From contig NZ_FCOB02000007.1 in the NCBI RefSeq assembly GCF_001545075.1, forward strand, positions 62,001-126,000: a DNA stretch of 64,000 nt, in the 5' to 3' direction. The first letter of the stretch is position 1, and every line of letters starts with the position of its first letter. Shown piece by piece: positions 22,469-30,086 of this stretch. Under the pieces are notes generated by a model. That model worked only from the letters and a program-made list of their open reading frames with translations. It did no database searches and was not told the origin of the DNA. Origin of the DNA: Caballeronia ptereochthonis (lineage in GTDB: Bacteria > Pseudomonadota > Gammaproteobacteria > Burkholderiales > Burkholderiaceae). A program made the translations under genes and the position numbers.

Positions 22469-22514
22469 TTGCAGCTCGGTGGGCAAAATGCCTATAATTG
22501 AGGGGCGTTTTGCC
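22469..22514 (+). promoter_or_regulatory. promoter and overlapping palindromic operator of the Xre-RES module
   Basis: A sigma70-like promoter is visible: TTGCAG (22469-22474), an 18-bp spacer, and a consensus TATAAT -10 (22493-22498). The -10 box sits between the arms of an 11-bp inverted repeat, GGCAAAATGCC (22482-22492) and GGCGTTTTGCC (22504-22514), with 10 of 11 positions matching. A ribosome site (GCGGAGG) and ATG 22528 follow. The geometry suggests autorepression by the antitoxin or the complex. Confidence 0.75.
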
Positions 22515-22527
22515 AAGCGGAGGAATC

Positions 22528-22983
22528 ATGGGAACGATTGCATTTACGCCGACTGGGGCCGGCAACGCGCGACGGGCGGAATATGCACTGCTCGGAGAGC
22601 TGCTGGATGCGCGCGTCCGGGATGACACCGATCTCGCCGGATTGGCGCGCGAGCGCGTGGACATCGACGTGATCGACCGACTCGCCGCGCGAGGACTGAA
22701 AGCCGACGAATTAGTCTTCATCATTCCGCGGCGCACGTTGACGCATCGTCGGCAGCAACACGAACGCCTTTCGACGGAAGAGTCGGATCGCGCAATTCGT
22801 TTGGCCAGGATCGTTGCGCAGGCGAACGCCGCGTTTGGCAGCAACGAAAAGGCCCTGAGTTGGTTGCGCAATCCGCAAAAGCGCTTCGATGGCCGCACCG
22901 CCCTTGAAATGGCCGCAACCGAGCACGGGGCGCGCCTTGTCGAGGACGCACTGGTACAGATTGACGAGGGATACTTCGCCTGA
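22528..22983 (+). CDS. Xre/MbcA/ParS-type antitoxin of a RES system
   Basis: 151-residue antitoxin. The N-terminal half (residues ~10-95) is the Xre-like DNA-binding/dimerisation part, with ERVDIDVIDRLAARGLKADE and IIPRRTLTHRRQQ. The C-terminal ~60 residues form the MbcA/ParS toxin-binding domain (NEKALSWLRNPQKRFDGRTA, then ALEMAATEHGARLVEDAL). ATG 22528 is chosen over an upstream TTG because it follows GGAGG and leaves the operator outside the gene. The stop overlaps the toxin start (TGATG). Confidence 0.9.
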   Translation: MGTIAFTPTGAGNARRAEYALLGELLDARVRDDTDLAGLARERVDIDVIDRLAARGLKADELVFIIPRRTLTHRRQQHERLSTEESDRAIRLARIVAQANAAFGSNEKALSWLRNPQKRFDGRTALEMAATEHGARLVEDALVQIDEGYFA

Positions 22984-23450
22984 TGGTTCTGTGGAGGATC
23001 AGCAACTACGCCGACTTGAAAGGCATAGGGGGGCTGCGTGCGCCCGGTCGTTGGCACTTTGCCGGACGGCCAGTAGTCTATCTGGCCGAACATCCGGCCG
23101 GCGCACTGCTCGAGACGCTTGTTCATCAAGAAATTCGATCCACCGCGGATCTTCCCGAAACGTATCGCCTCCTGCGCGTTGCGGTCAGTGATCAGGTGGC
23201 GATTGCCGAACTGGGCGAGGCCGTCTTACCGGAGAACTGGAGAGAGGACACGTCGTACACACAGTCCGCCGGGAGCGAATGGCTTGAAGGTGGATCAACG
23301 GCATTGCTCAAAGTCCCCAGCGCAGTGATGCCTTTCGCATACAACTACATTCTCAATCCGGCGCATGCCGATATGGCCGATATCAAGATTGAGATGGTGA
23401 TCGACGTGCGGCACGATCCGCGCATATTGCGCTTACTGACGCGTCCGTGA
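22983..23450 (+). CDS. RES-domain NAD+-degrading toxin
   Basis: 155-residue RES-family protein; characterised members deplete NAD+ by phosphorolysis or hydrolysis, halting growth. The RES core is visible: LWRISNYADLKGIGGLRAPG with an early conserved Arg, GRWHFAGRPVVYLAEHPAGA, ALLETLVH with the conserved Glu, and the later serine region STALLKVPSAVMP followed by NYILNPAH. It overlaps the antitoxin stop by one base and is presumably translated with it. Confidence 0.92.
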   Translation: MVLWRISNYADLKGIGGLRAPGRWHFAGRPVVYLAEHPAGALLETLVHQEIRSTADLPETYRLLRVAVSDQVAIAELGEAVLPENWREDTSYTQSAGSEWLEGGSTALLKVPSAVMPFAYNYILNPAHADMADIKIEMVIDVRHDPRILRLLTRP

Positions 23451-23501
23451 GCGGGCTTCGGTGTGACGGTCGTGACGGCACTAGCGAACAATGGACAGGC
23501 G

Positions 23502-23666
23502 ATGAAAATATCCGTCGAACAAGCCAAGGCCATCTATCGAGAAGCGATCGACCCAGTCGCACGCGATGGCGAATCAACGAGCTGGTGGAATGAGGTTGCG
23601 GGCGAGGTCGAGCGGGTCGCCTGTGCGAGAACTGAGCGAGATGCCGCATATGGCATGCGATCATGA
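23502..23666 (+). CDS. small hypothetical protein (54 aa)
   Basis: A short open frame starting MKISVEQAKAIYREAIDPVA with a tryptophan pair (STSWWNEVAGEVERV) and an amphipathic C-terminus. The composition is protein-like and the codon use resembles its neighbours. The in-frame start at 23463 is possible but adds nothing recognisable. It lies between the toxin and a frameshifted acetyltransferase. No function can be assigned; existence as a gene is moderately likely. Confidence 0.45.
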   Translation: MKISVEQAKAIYREAIDPVARDGESTSWWNEVAGEVERVACARTERDAAYGMRS

Positions 23667-23691
23667 GCTCCCCGATCCCAATCTGAGTCTA

Positions 23692-24242
23692 ATGACCACG
23701 TTTCCAACCCTGACAACTTCGCGGCTGTCATTGCGGGAGCTTTTGCCCTGCGACGCACCTTCGCTGTTTGCTGTGCATGGCGACGCGGAAGGCATGCGCT
23801 GGTACGGTACCGATCCAATGACCGATTAGGGGAGGCCGACAAGCTGATTCAGGTGTTTGCTGACTGGTGGCGCAGTGGCTCTGCCGTGCGCTGGGCCGTC
23901 GAGAGACTTTCGGACGGCCTTTTCCTAGGTACGTGCGGTCTCTTCCGATGGAATCGAAATTGGCGAAGCTGCGTCGTCGGCTATGAGTTGGCTCCGTTTG
24001 CGCGTGGCAATGGATACATGAACGAAGCGCTTTCTGCCGCAATCGATTACGGTTTCGACACGATGCAGCTAAACCGCGTCGAAGCCCAGGTTCACCCTCA
24101 AAACGCACCCTTTATACAAACGCTGGAGACGCTGGGCTTTCTCTGTGAAGGGTACCAGCGTCAGGCCGGGTACTGGCGTGGCACCTATCACGATCTCCTG
24201 CAGTTCGCGTTGTTACGTTCTGAATTCCGACGTCGTATCTAA
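23692..24242 (+). pseudogene. GNAT acetyltransferase (RimJ/RimL type) with a single frameshift
   Basis: The first frame reads MTTFPTLTTSRLSLRELLPCDAPSLFAVHG and stops at a TAG after DPMTD (23827-23829). The neighbouring frame then continues seamlessly as LGEADKLIQVFADWWRSGSA, then through VGYELAPFARGNGYMNEALS (the acetyl-CoA-binding region) and NRVEAQVHPQNAPFIQTLETL to the end. One missing base near 23828 restores a protein of about 183 residues with normal GNAT layout. Either a recent inactivation or a sequencing error; everything else looks intact. Confidence 0.8.
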
Positions 24243-24423
24243 CGAACTGGTCAAAGGCCGCACTTGCCGAAGTTCGCGGACGTCACATGGGCTTGGAACT
24301 GCGATTTTCAGTAACCGTCCAGAAGCGGTCACTCCTGAATGCTGTATCGAATGGCCGCTTAGGGTCTACAACAACCGACCGCATCTCACGAGAGTCTGTA
24401 ACGACAGACCCTCCCGGGCCGTT

Positions 24424-24558
24424 CTATGATACCGACCTCGACCTCAATTGCGTTACGGAGTTGACCACAAAAGCCACCAGTACATTGAGAATGAGCGCCA
24501 CGAATCGCACGTTGATGTCCTTGAAGAGCGGCGGCAGGGACGGCAGCATCGTCGCCAG
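24424..24558 (-). pseudogene. possible C-terminal remnant of a membrane transporter
   Basis: On the minus strand the last ~45 codons of an open frame read SNLATMLPSLPPLFKDINVR and then FVALILNVLVAFVVNSVTQ before a basic tail and stop. One good hydrophobic helix with a preceding amphipathic stretch resembles the end of a solute:sodium symporter. Upstream, the frame enters the tandem repeats at 24579-24669 and loses any protein-like character, as if an insertion had removed the body of the gene. The family assignment is weak. Confidence 0.3.
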
Positions 24559-24578
24559 ATTGCTATGTGTGAGTGCGC

Positions 24579-24669
24579 ATTCCACGCAAATCGAGCGGCC
24601 GTTCCACGGCAAAGCGAGCAGGCATTCCACGCGAAGCCGAGCGGAGATTCCACAGCAAGGCGAGCGCTG
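24579..24669. repeat. four imperfect 22-23 bp tandem repeats, IS21-end-like
   Basis: Four copies start at 24579, 24601, 24624 and 24647, with the core (A/G)TTCCACGC-AA-(G/C)CGAGC. The units are ATTCCACGCAAATCGAGCGG, GTTCCACGGCAAAGCGAGCA, ATTCCACGCGAAGCCGAGCG and ATTCCACAGCAAGGCGAGCG, each followed by 2-3 variable bases. Multiple repeats of about this length, related to TTCCACGGCAAAGCGAGCA, occur near the ends of IS21-family elements where the transposase binds. No istA/istB genes lie nearby, so this would be a solo relic. Confidence 0.55.
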
Positions 24670-25037
24670 CGGACGAGGCTGTAGCCCATCAGCAGCAGCG
24701 AAATCAGCACGCCACCGCCATTCAATGCGAAGGACGCGGGGGAGCGCTATGGCATCAATGCGATTTGCACATCCATGCGCGTGGTACCGCGCTGAACGAC
24801 CAGTAGGACGGTTTCGATTCATGGATGCGCTTCTCAAGGTTGCAGAAATAGCGAATCCACCGCTGCGCGCTCTGGACATAATCGCTTCCAGCTTTCGCGA
24901 AGTGGGAATTCGTTGTCGGAAGATTGAATTCTTAATTTTACATAATGAAACTTATCAACATATTTCAAGTGTCAAAGCCAGATACAAATGTCGCGTTTTG
25001 CCATCGATTTTCCCGTGACAGAATCCGAGGTAACCAA

Positions 25038-25910
25038 CTACATCGAATCGATCACATCGAGCAACGCGCGCTTGATCGCATTGCTCGCTCCGGACCAGGC
25101 AATCCCGATTCCCGCCTTATGATCGCGCAGCGCGAGCGGTCGAGCCACGACCTTCGGCGGCAACGCCATCGCCGCGGCCTCGGGAATCACGCCGATGCCG
25201 AGACCCGCCGAAACCAGCGCGAGCATCGTCGAGAACTCGCCGAGCTCCTGCGCAATGTTCAGATCCGCGCCCTCGCGCTTCAACGCCACCAGCATGCCGT
25301 CGTGGAAACCCGGCGCGTATCGCCGCGCGAGCACGAAAGCAGGAAAACCCCGGAGATCAGGCGGATGGATCACCGGCCGCGTGGCGAGCGCGTGATCGTC
25401 GGGAAGCGCGACGACGAACGGTTCCTCGAGCACCACGCGGATCTCCAGGCCGCTGCCGCTCACGGGCAGGCGGATCAGTCCGAAATCCAGCTGATTGTCC
25501 TGGAGCGCGGCAATCTGATCCGGCGTCGGCATATCCTTCAGTTCGAGCGTGATGAGCGGATAGCGCGCATGCATCGCGCGAATCAGCGCCGGCAGCAGCT
25601 TCGGCAGCACCGACGACACGAACGCAATGCGCAACGTGCCGATTTCGCCTCGCGCCGACAGCCGCGCGGTCTGCTCGGCTCGCGCCGCCTGATGCAGCGT
25701 CGCGCGTGCTTCGGGCAGGAAAAGCCTGCCGGTTGCGCTCAGCGTGACCTTGTGACGGTCGCGCTCGAACAGCCGCACATCGAGCTCCTCTTCGAGCGCC
25801 TTGATCTGCATGCTCAGCGCCGGCTGCACGATGCACAGGCGCTGTGCCGCCCGGCCGAAGTGCAGTTCCTCGGCGAGCGCGACAAACGCGCGAAGATGCT
25901 TGAGTTCCAT
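25038..25910 (-). CDS. LysR-type transcriptional regulator
   Basis: 290 residues with a classic HTH at ~1-60 (MELKHLRAFVALAEELHFGR, then RLCIVQPALSMQIKALEEEL) and a substrate-binding domain of the BenM/CatM class (TLRIAFVSSVLPKLLPALIR, EPFVVALPDDHALA). ATG 25910 is selected because it follows GGGAGATTTC; the frame is open nine codons further. It is divergent from the SDR gene and likely controls the 26.0-33.2 kb sugar-acid cluster. Confidence 0.9.
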   Translation of the reverse strand: MELKHLRAFVALAEELHFGRAAQRLCIVQPALSMQIKALEEELDVRLFERDRHKVTLSATGRLFLPEARATLHQAARAEQTARLSARGEIGTLRIAFVSSVLPKLLPALIRAMHARYPLITLELKDMPTPDQIAALQDNQLDFGLIRLPVSGSGLEIRVVLEEPFVVALPDDHALATRPVIHPPDLRGFPAFVLARRYAPGFHDGMLVALKREGADLNIAQELGEFSTMLALVSAGLGIGVIPEAAAMALPPKVVARPLALRDHKAGIGIAWSGASNAIKRALLDVIDSM

Positions 25911-26059
25911 GAAATCTCCCGACCCGCAGGCGCACAAGCCCCGTAATCACAATTCATGATAACAGCGTCATCAAAGACTATTGGCGCGACCGGCGTTATT
26001 CGGGTGAACTAGGCGCATTCGGAGACAAACCGCATCCGCAGCGGGATGCGTCGCTAAAA

Positions 26060-26833
26060 ATGGACGAGACACTGACACTCTTCAGCCTTCAGGGAAAGCG
26101 CGCCCTCATCACCGGCTCCGGGCGCGGCATCGGGCTGGCGCTGGCGCGTGGCCTCGCGGGCGCCGGCGCGGCAATCATCATCAATGATCGCAATGAGCGC
26201 AAGGCAGCCGCTGTCGCGGCCGGCCTGCGCGACGAAGGCTTCGACGTCGGCATCGCGGTATTCGACGTGACCGACCGCGAGCAGGTCATCGCCGCCATCG
26301 GACGGATCGAGAAGGACATCGGCGCAATCGACATTCTCGTCAACAACGCGGGCATCCAGCGCCGCGCGCCGCTCGAAAGCTTCGACGAGCGCGACTGGAA
26401 CGATCTGCTGCGCGTCAATCTCGACGGCGTCTTCCAGGTTTCGCAAGCCGTCGCGCGGCACATGCTGGCGCGCGGGCGCGGCAAGATCATCAACATCGGT
26501 TCGGTGCAGAGCGAACTGGCGCGTCCGGGCATCGCGCCCTACGCGGCGACCAAAGGCGCCATCCGCATGCTCACCAAGGGCATGTGCGCGGAATGGGCGC
26601 GGCGCGGCATTCAGACCAATGCGATCGCGCCCGGCTACTTCGAGACCGATCTCAATCGCGCGCTCGTCGACGATCCGGCCTTCTCGGAGTGGCTCTGCAA
26701 GCGCACGCCGGCGGGCCGCTGGGGCCGCGTCGAGGAACTGTGCGGCGCGGCGGTGTTTCTCGCGTCGCCGGCGTCGGACTTCGTGAACGGACAGACGCTT
26801 TTCGTAGACGGCGGATTGACCAGCGTGGTCTGA
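26060..26833 (+). CDS. SDR oxidoreductase, gluconate 5-dehydrogenase-like
   Basis: 257-residue classical short-chain dehydrogenase: coenzyme loop GSGRGIG (residues ~19-25), NNAG at ~92-95, catalytic Ser in SVQSELARPG and Tyr-x3-Lys in YAATK. The start LFSLQGKRALITG and the ending VNGQTLFVDGGLTSVV are like IdnO/gluconate 5-dehydrogenase. It heads a co-directional run with a beta-propeller protein and a 2-ketoacid reductase, which supports a role in oxidising or reducing a sugar acid. The exact substrate is not determined. Confidence 0.85.
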   Translation: MDETLTLFSLQGKRALITGSGRGIGLALARGLAGAGAAIIINDRNERKAAAVAAGLRDEGFDVGIAVFDVTDREQVIAAIGRIEKDIGAIDILVNNAGIQRRAPLESFDERDWNDLLRVNLDGVFQVSQAVARHMLARGRGKIINIGSVQSELARPGIAPYAATKGAIRMLTKGMCAEWARRGIQTNAIAPGYFETDLNRALVDDPAFSEWLCKRTPAGRWGRVEELCGAAVFLASPASDFVNGQTLFVDGGLTSVV

Positions 26834-26853
26834 GCCTAAAGGAGACAAACGAC

Positions 26854-28044
26854 ATGCGTATATCACTGGCAAGCCGAAGCCGCCGCGTCCGCGCCCTCGC
26901 CGGCCTGACGATTGCCGTCGCGGCATGCGCGTCGCACGCGGCCGACTGGATCGTGTCGGGCAACGACGGCAAGTATCAGCGCGTCGAAGGCCGCGACACG
27001 TACCCGGACGATCCCCGGCCGGACACGTTGACGCTCCTCGACGCAAGCCATTTCCCCCCGCAGGTCAAGGTCCAGGTGGAAGTCGAGAACGGCATCCAGG
27101 GGCCGCCGCAGGCGGTCGCCATCACGCCCGATGCGAGCGTCGCGCTCGTCGGTGCGCCCACGCGCTACGACCATGCGGCGAAAAAGCTGCTGATGGATTC
27201 GTTCGTGCAGGTGGTCGACCTGCAGGCAACGCCGCCCGCCGTGACCCGGCTCGATATCGGCAGCCATCCGCAGGGCATCGCCATCGACAGGAGCGGCCGC
27301 CTCGCGCTCGTCGCGTGTGTCGACGGCAGCGTGGCGGTGCTCGGCATCGACGGAAAGCGCGTGACGCTCGTGGACACGCTGAAGATCGCGCAGAAGCGGC
27401 TCGCCGGTGTGAGCTTCACGCACGACGGCGCGCATGCGCTCGTCGCCTTGCGCGACGAACAGGGCGTCGCCGTGCTCGACATCGCCGATGGCCGCGTGAC
27501 CGATAGCGGCGTGCGTCTTTCCAGCGGCGTCGCGCCCTACACGATCGACGTGTCGAGCGACGGCAAGTGGGCCGTCGTGAGCGATGTCGGGCTGGCCGGC
27601 CTGCCCTCCTACACGGGCAAGCTCGCGGGCGATGCCGACGCGGTGACGCTCATCGACGTCTCGCGCGCGCCGTTCCGCGCGGTTCAGCACGTGACGGTGC
27701 CGTCGCTGCCCGAGGGCGTGGCGATCTCGCCCGACGGCAAATGGATCGGCGTGCAGGCAATGGATGGCTCCAACCTGACGCCCGACAACCCCGGACGCCA
27801 CGCGCGCGGCAAGGTGCTGCTGTTCGCGATTCGCGACGGTCAGGCCGTGAAGGTTGCGGAAGCGCCGGGCGGCGAGGCGGCGCAGGGCATCGTATTCACC
27901 GCGGACAGCAAGACCCTGATCGTCCAGTTCAACGTCGAGAAAGAGCTTGCGTTCTATGCCGTGAACGGCGGTCATCTGCGCGATACCGGGCAACGCATCG
28001 CGCTGACAGGCGGACCCTCGTCGCTGCGCACGACGCCGCGCTGA
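26854..28044 (+). CDS. secreted beta-propeller protein (YncE/lactonase-like)
   Basis: 396 residues with an N-terminal signal peptide (basic RISLASRSRRVRALAG, hydrophobic LTIAVAACASHA, cleavage near ASHA-AD). The mature part shows repeated blade motifs of the type PxGIAI/VxPDGxxALV: QGIAIDRSGRLALVAC, GVSFTHDGAHALVAL, YTIDVSSDGKWAVVSD, EGVAISPDGKWIGVQ, QGIVFTADSKTLIVQF. That is typical of a seven-bladed periplasmic propeller such as YncE or 6-phosphogluconolactonase-like proteins. It may act on a sugar lactone outside the cytoplasm, which is an inference from context. It lies 20 nt after the SDR gene. Confidence 0.8.
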   Translation: MRISLASRSRRVRALAGLTIAVAACASHAADWIVSGNDGKYQRVEGRDTYPDDPRPDTLTLLDASHFPPQVKVQVEVENGIQGPPQAVAITPDASVALVGAPTRYDHAAKKLLMDSFVQVVDLQATPPAVTRLDIGSHPQGIAIDRSGRLALVACVDGSVAVLGIDGKRVTLVDTLKIAQKRLAGVSFTHDGAHALVALRDEQGVAVLDIADGRVTDSGVRLSSGVAPYTIDVSSDGKWAVVSDVGLAGLPSYTGKLAGDADAVTLIDVSRAPFRAVQHVTVPSLPEGVAISPDGKWIGVQAMDGSNLTPDNPGRHARGKVLLFAIRDGQAVKVAEAPGGEAAQGIVFTADSKTLIVQFNVEKELAFYAVNGGHLRDTGQRIALTGGPSSLRTTPR

Positions 28045-28083
28045 CGCCCCGACCAATCAAGCAAAGAGTAACAGGAGAGAAGC

Positions 28084-29076
28084 ATGCGTACGCCCAGCGC
28101 CGCACGCAGGAAGGTGGTCGTCTTTCGAAAACTGCCGGACGATCTGCTCGAACGCATCCAGGCGAAGCACGACGTGACCGTCGCCGACCCGAGACGCGCC
28201 GATGAACTGCCGCGCTTTCGCGATGCCCTCGGCGACGCCGATGGCCTGATCGGCTCGAGCTTCAGACTCGGCGCGGACGAACTCGCACGCGCCCCGCGAC
28301 TGAAGGTGATTTCGAGCATTTCGGTCGGCGTCGACAACTACGACCTCGCGCATCTCAAACAACGCGACATCACACTCTGCCACACGCCCGGCGTGCTGAC
28401 CGAGACGACCGCCGACACGGTGTTCGCGCTGATCATCGCGGCCTCGCGCCGCCTCGTCGAGTTGTCAAACCACGTGCGCGAAGGCCGCTGGACGCGCAAC
28501 ATCGGCGAAGACCTCTTCGGCTGGGACGTGCACGGCAAGACGCTCGGCGTGCTCGGCTTCGGGCGCATCGGCCAGGCGGTGGCACGGCGCGCCGCGCTCG
28601 GCTTCGGCATGCCGGTGCTCTTTCACGATCCGTTCGACGTGCCCGTTCCCCCGATGCTCGCCGGGCACGCGGAGCGCGTAGCGTTCGACGACGTGCTTGA
28701 ACGCGCGGACATCGTCGCGCTGACGCTGCCGCTCTCGGACGACACGCGCGGCCTGATGGACGCGCAGGCGTTCGCGACGATGCAGCCCGGCGCGATCTTC
28801 GTGAACGGCTCGCGCGGCGCGATCGTGCGCGAGGACGCGCTGCTTGCCGCGCTCGATAGCGGCCACCTGCGCGCCGCCGGACTCGATGTGTTCGCCGTCG
28901 AGCCGCTCGCGCAGGATTCACCGCTGCGCACGCATCCGAAAGTCACGCAGCTTCCGCACATCGGATCGGCGACGCATGAAACACGGCGCGCGATGGACGA
29001 ACTCGCGACCGACAACCTGCTGCGCGTGCTCGATGGCGAAGCGCCCATCGCCGCGTTCGATCTCTCGAAGCACTGA
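28084..29076 (+). CDS. D-2-hydroxyacid dehydrogenase, 2-ketogluconate/glyoxylate reductase-like
   Basis: 330 residues with the D-isomer 2-hydroxyacid dehydrogenase fold. The Rossmann loop is GVLGFGRIGQAVARR (~160), the catalytic Arg is in NGSRGAIV, Glu in DVFAVEPL, and His in LPHIGSATHETR. The N-terminal SSISVGVDNYDL and TPGVLTETTADT segments are those of the GhrB/TkrA group, which reduce 2-ketogluconate, hydroxypyruvate and glyoxylate. Its place after a gluconate 5-dehydrogenase-like SDR supports a ketogluconate-type pathway. Confidence 0.87.
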   Translation: MRTPSAARRKVVVFRKLPDDLLERIQAKHDVTVADPRRADELPRFRDALGDADGLIGSSFRLGADELARAPRLKVISSISVGVDNYDLAHLKQRDITLCHTPGVLTETTADTVFALIIAASRRLVELSNHVREGRWTRNIGEDLFGWDVHGKTLGVLGFGRIGQAVARRAALGFGMPVLFHDPFDVPVPPMLAGHAERVAFDDVLERADIVALTLPLSDDTRGLMDAQAFATMQPGAIFVNGSRGAIVREDALLAALDSGHLRAAGLDVFAVEPLAQDSPLRTHPKVTQLPHIGSATHETRRAMDELATDNLLRVLDGEAPIAAFDLSKH

Positions 29077-29083
29077 CCCGACG

Positions 29084-29908
29084 ATGTCGACCATGCCCCA
29101 TTCGATTCCCTCCCTGTGCGGCTCGCTCGCCGGCCAGCCGTTCACCTTCAACGTCAAGGTGCACAACGCGGCCTATCGGGCGCTCGGCGTGGACTACACG
29201 TTCGTCAGCTTCGGCGTGGAGGACGCAGCCGGCGCGATAGCCGCGATGCGCACGCTCGGCATCCGCGGACTGAACGTGACGATGCCGCACAAGCAAGCCG
29301 TAATTCCCCACCTCGACGCGCTCGACGAAACCGCCCGCGAGATCGGCGCGGTCAATACCATCGACAACCGCGACGGGCGTCTCACCGGCTACAACACGGA
29401 CTGCGTCGGTGCGGTGCGCGCGCTCGAAGAGGCGACTCCGCTCGACGGCCGGCGCGTCGCCCTGCTCGGCGCGGGCGGCGCGGCTCGCGCGATCGCCTGG
29501 GGTGTGCGGCGCGCTGGCGCCCGGGTCACCGTGTTCAACCGCACCGCGTCGCGCGGGCAGAAGCTCGCGCACGACTTTGGCCTCGACTTCGGCGGCAATC
29601 CCGGCGACTTCGATCCGCATGCGTTCGATGTCGTCGTGAACGCGACCGCCGCCGGCTTCCGCGCGCCGGAGGTCAATCCGTTGCGCGCCGGGCAGCTTGC
29701 CCCGCATCTCGTCGTGATGGACGCGGCCTTCATCCCGGTTCGCACGAAACTGATCCGCGATGCCGAGGCGCTCGGCTGCCGGGTGGTCGATGGAACGCGG
29801 ATGCTGCTGCATCAGTTCTGCGGACAGATCGAACTGTATACAGGCAAACCGGCCCCGCTCGAGGTGATGAGCGCAGCCTTGCTCGACGAGATCGCGCGAG
29901 TCGGCTAG
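29084..29908 (+). CDS. shikimate/quinate dehydrogenase-like protein with altered substrate motif
   Basis: 274-residue AroE/YdiB-type protein. It retains the catalytic Lys region (LNVTMPHKQAV), NTD of the substrate pocket (GYNTDCVGAV), the NADP loop GAGGAARAIAW and NRTASRG, and the C-terminal GTRMLLHQ. The usual Ser-x-Ser substrate clamp near the N-terminus is replaced by T-F-N (PFTFNVKVHN), so shikimate itself may not be the substrate. It starts 7 nt after the 2-ketoacid reductase. An unusual dehydrogenase for a cyclic or sugar-like hydroxy-acid is possible. Confidence 0.75.
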   Translation: MSTMPHSIPSLCGSLAGQPFTFNVKVHNAAYRALGVDYTFVSFGVEDAAGAIAAMRTLGIRGLNVTMPHKQAVIPHLDALDETAREIGAVNTIDNRDGRLTGYNTDCVGAVRALEEATPLDGRRVALLGAGGAARAIAWGVRRAGARVTVFNRTASRGQKLAHDFGLDFGGNPGDFDPHAFDVVVNATAAGFRAPEVNPLRAGQLAPHLVVMDAAFIPVRTKLIRDAEALGCRVVDGTRMLLHQFCGQIELYTGKPAPLEVMSAALLDEIARVG

Positions 29909-30086
29909 GCCGGCGCGGCTCTGTCTCGACGAAGCAGAGCGTGGCCAGTGCGATCCGGCACCTCGCTACAAGACGGGGGCGGTTCATCGCGTTGAATCTG
30001 GCTGGAGCGGCGCACGCGCCGCCATACAGAACGGGCCGTTGGGATCACAAGGTGATCGAAACGGCATCCACATTGGAAGAGACATC

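Larger units (their letters stand above)
24243..25037. other. 795-bp gene-poor region with mobile-element debris
   Basis: No intact gene is seen. It contains a possible transporter tail on the minus strand (24424-24558) and four tandem 22-23 bp repeats (24579-24669), described separately. The rest, including 24670-25037, shows only short open frames without ribosome sites or recognisable motifs. The last 100 bp before the LysR stop are distinctly AT-rich compared with the surroundings, consistent with foreign or decayed DNA. Confidence 0.5.

Noticed and set aside
24300-24429. YNNRPHL in a plus-strand frame, recalling the C-terminus of rve-type transposases
   Set aside because: The match is one short motif, with no DDE-domain sequence upstream in that frame.
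24579-24669. Short regular repeats considered as a CRISPR array
   Set aside because: The repeats are directly tandem with 2-3 bp between cores, vary in sequence, and there are no spacers or cas genes.
25911-26059. LysR operator in the divergent spacer before the SDR gene
   Set aside because: TGAT-N9-ATCA is visible but short and without a T-N11-A match, so no site is claimed.
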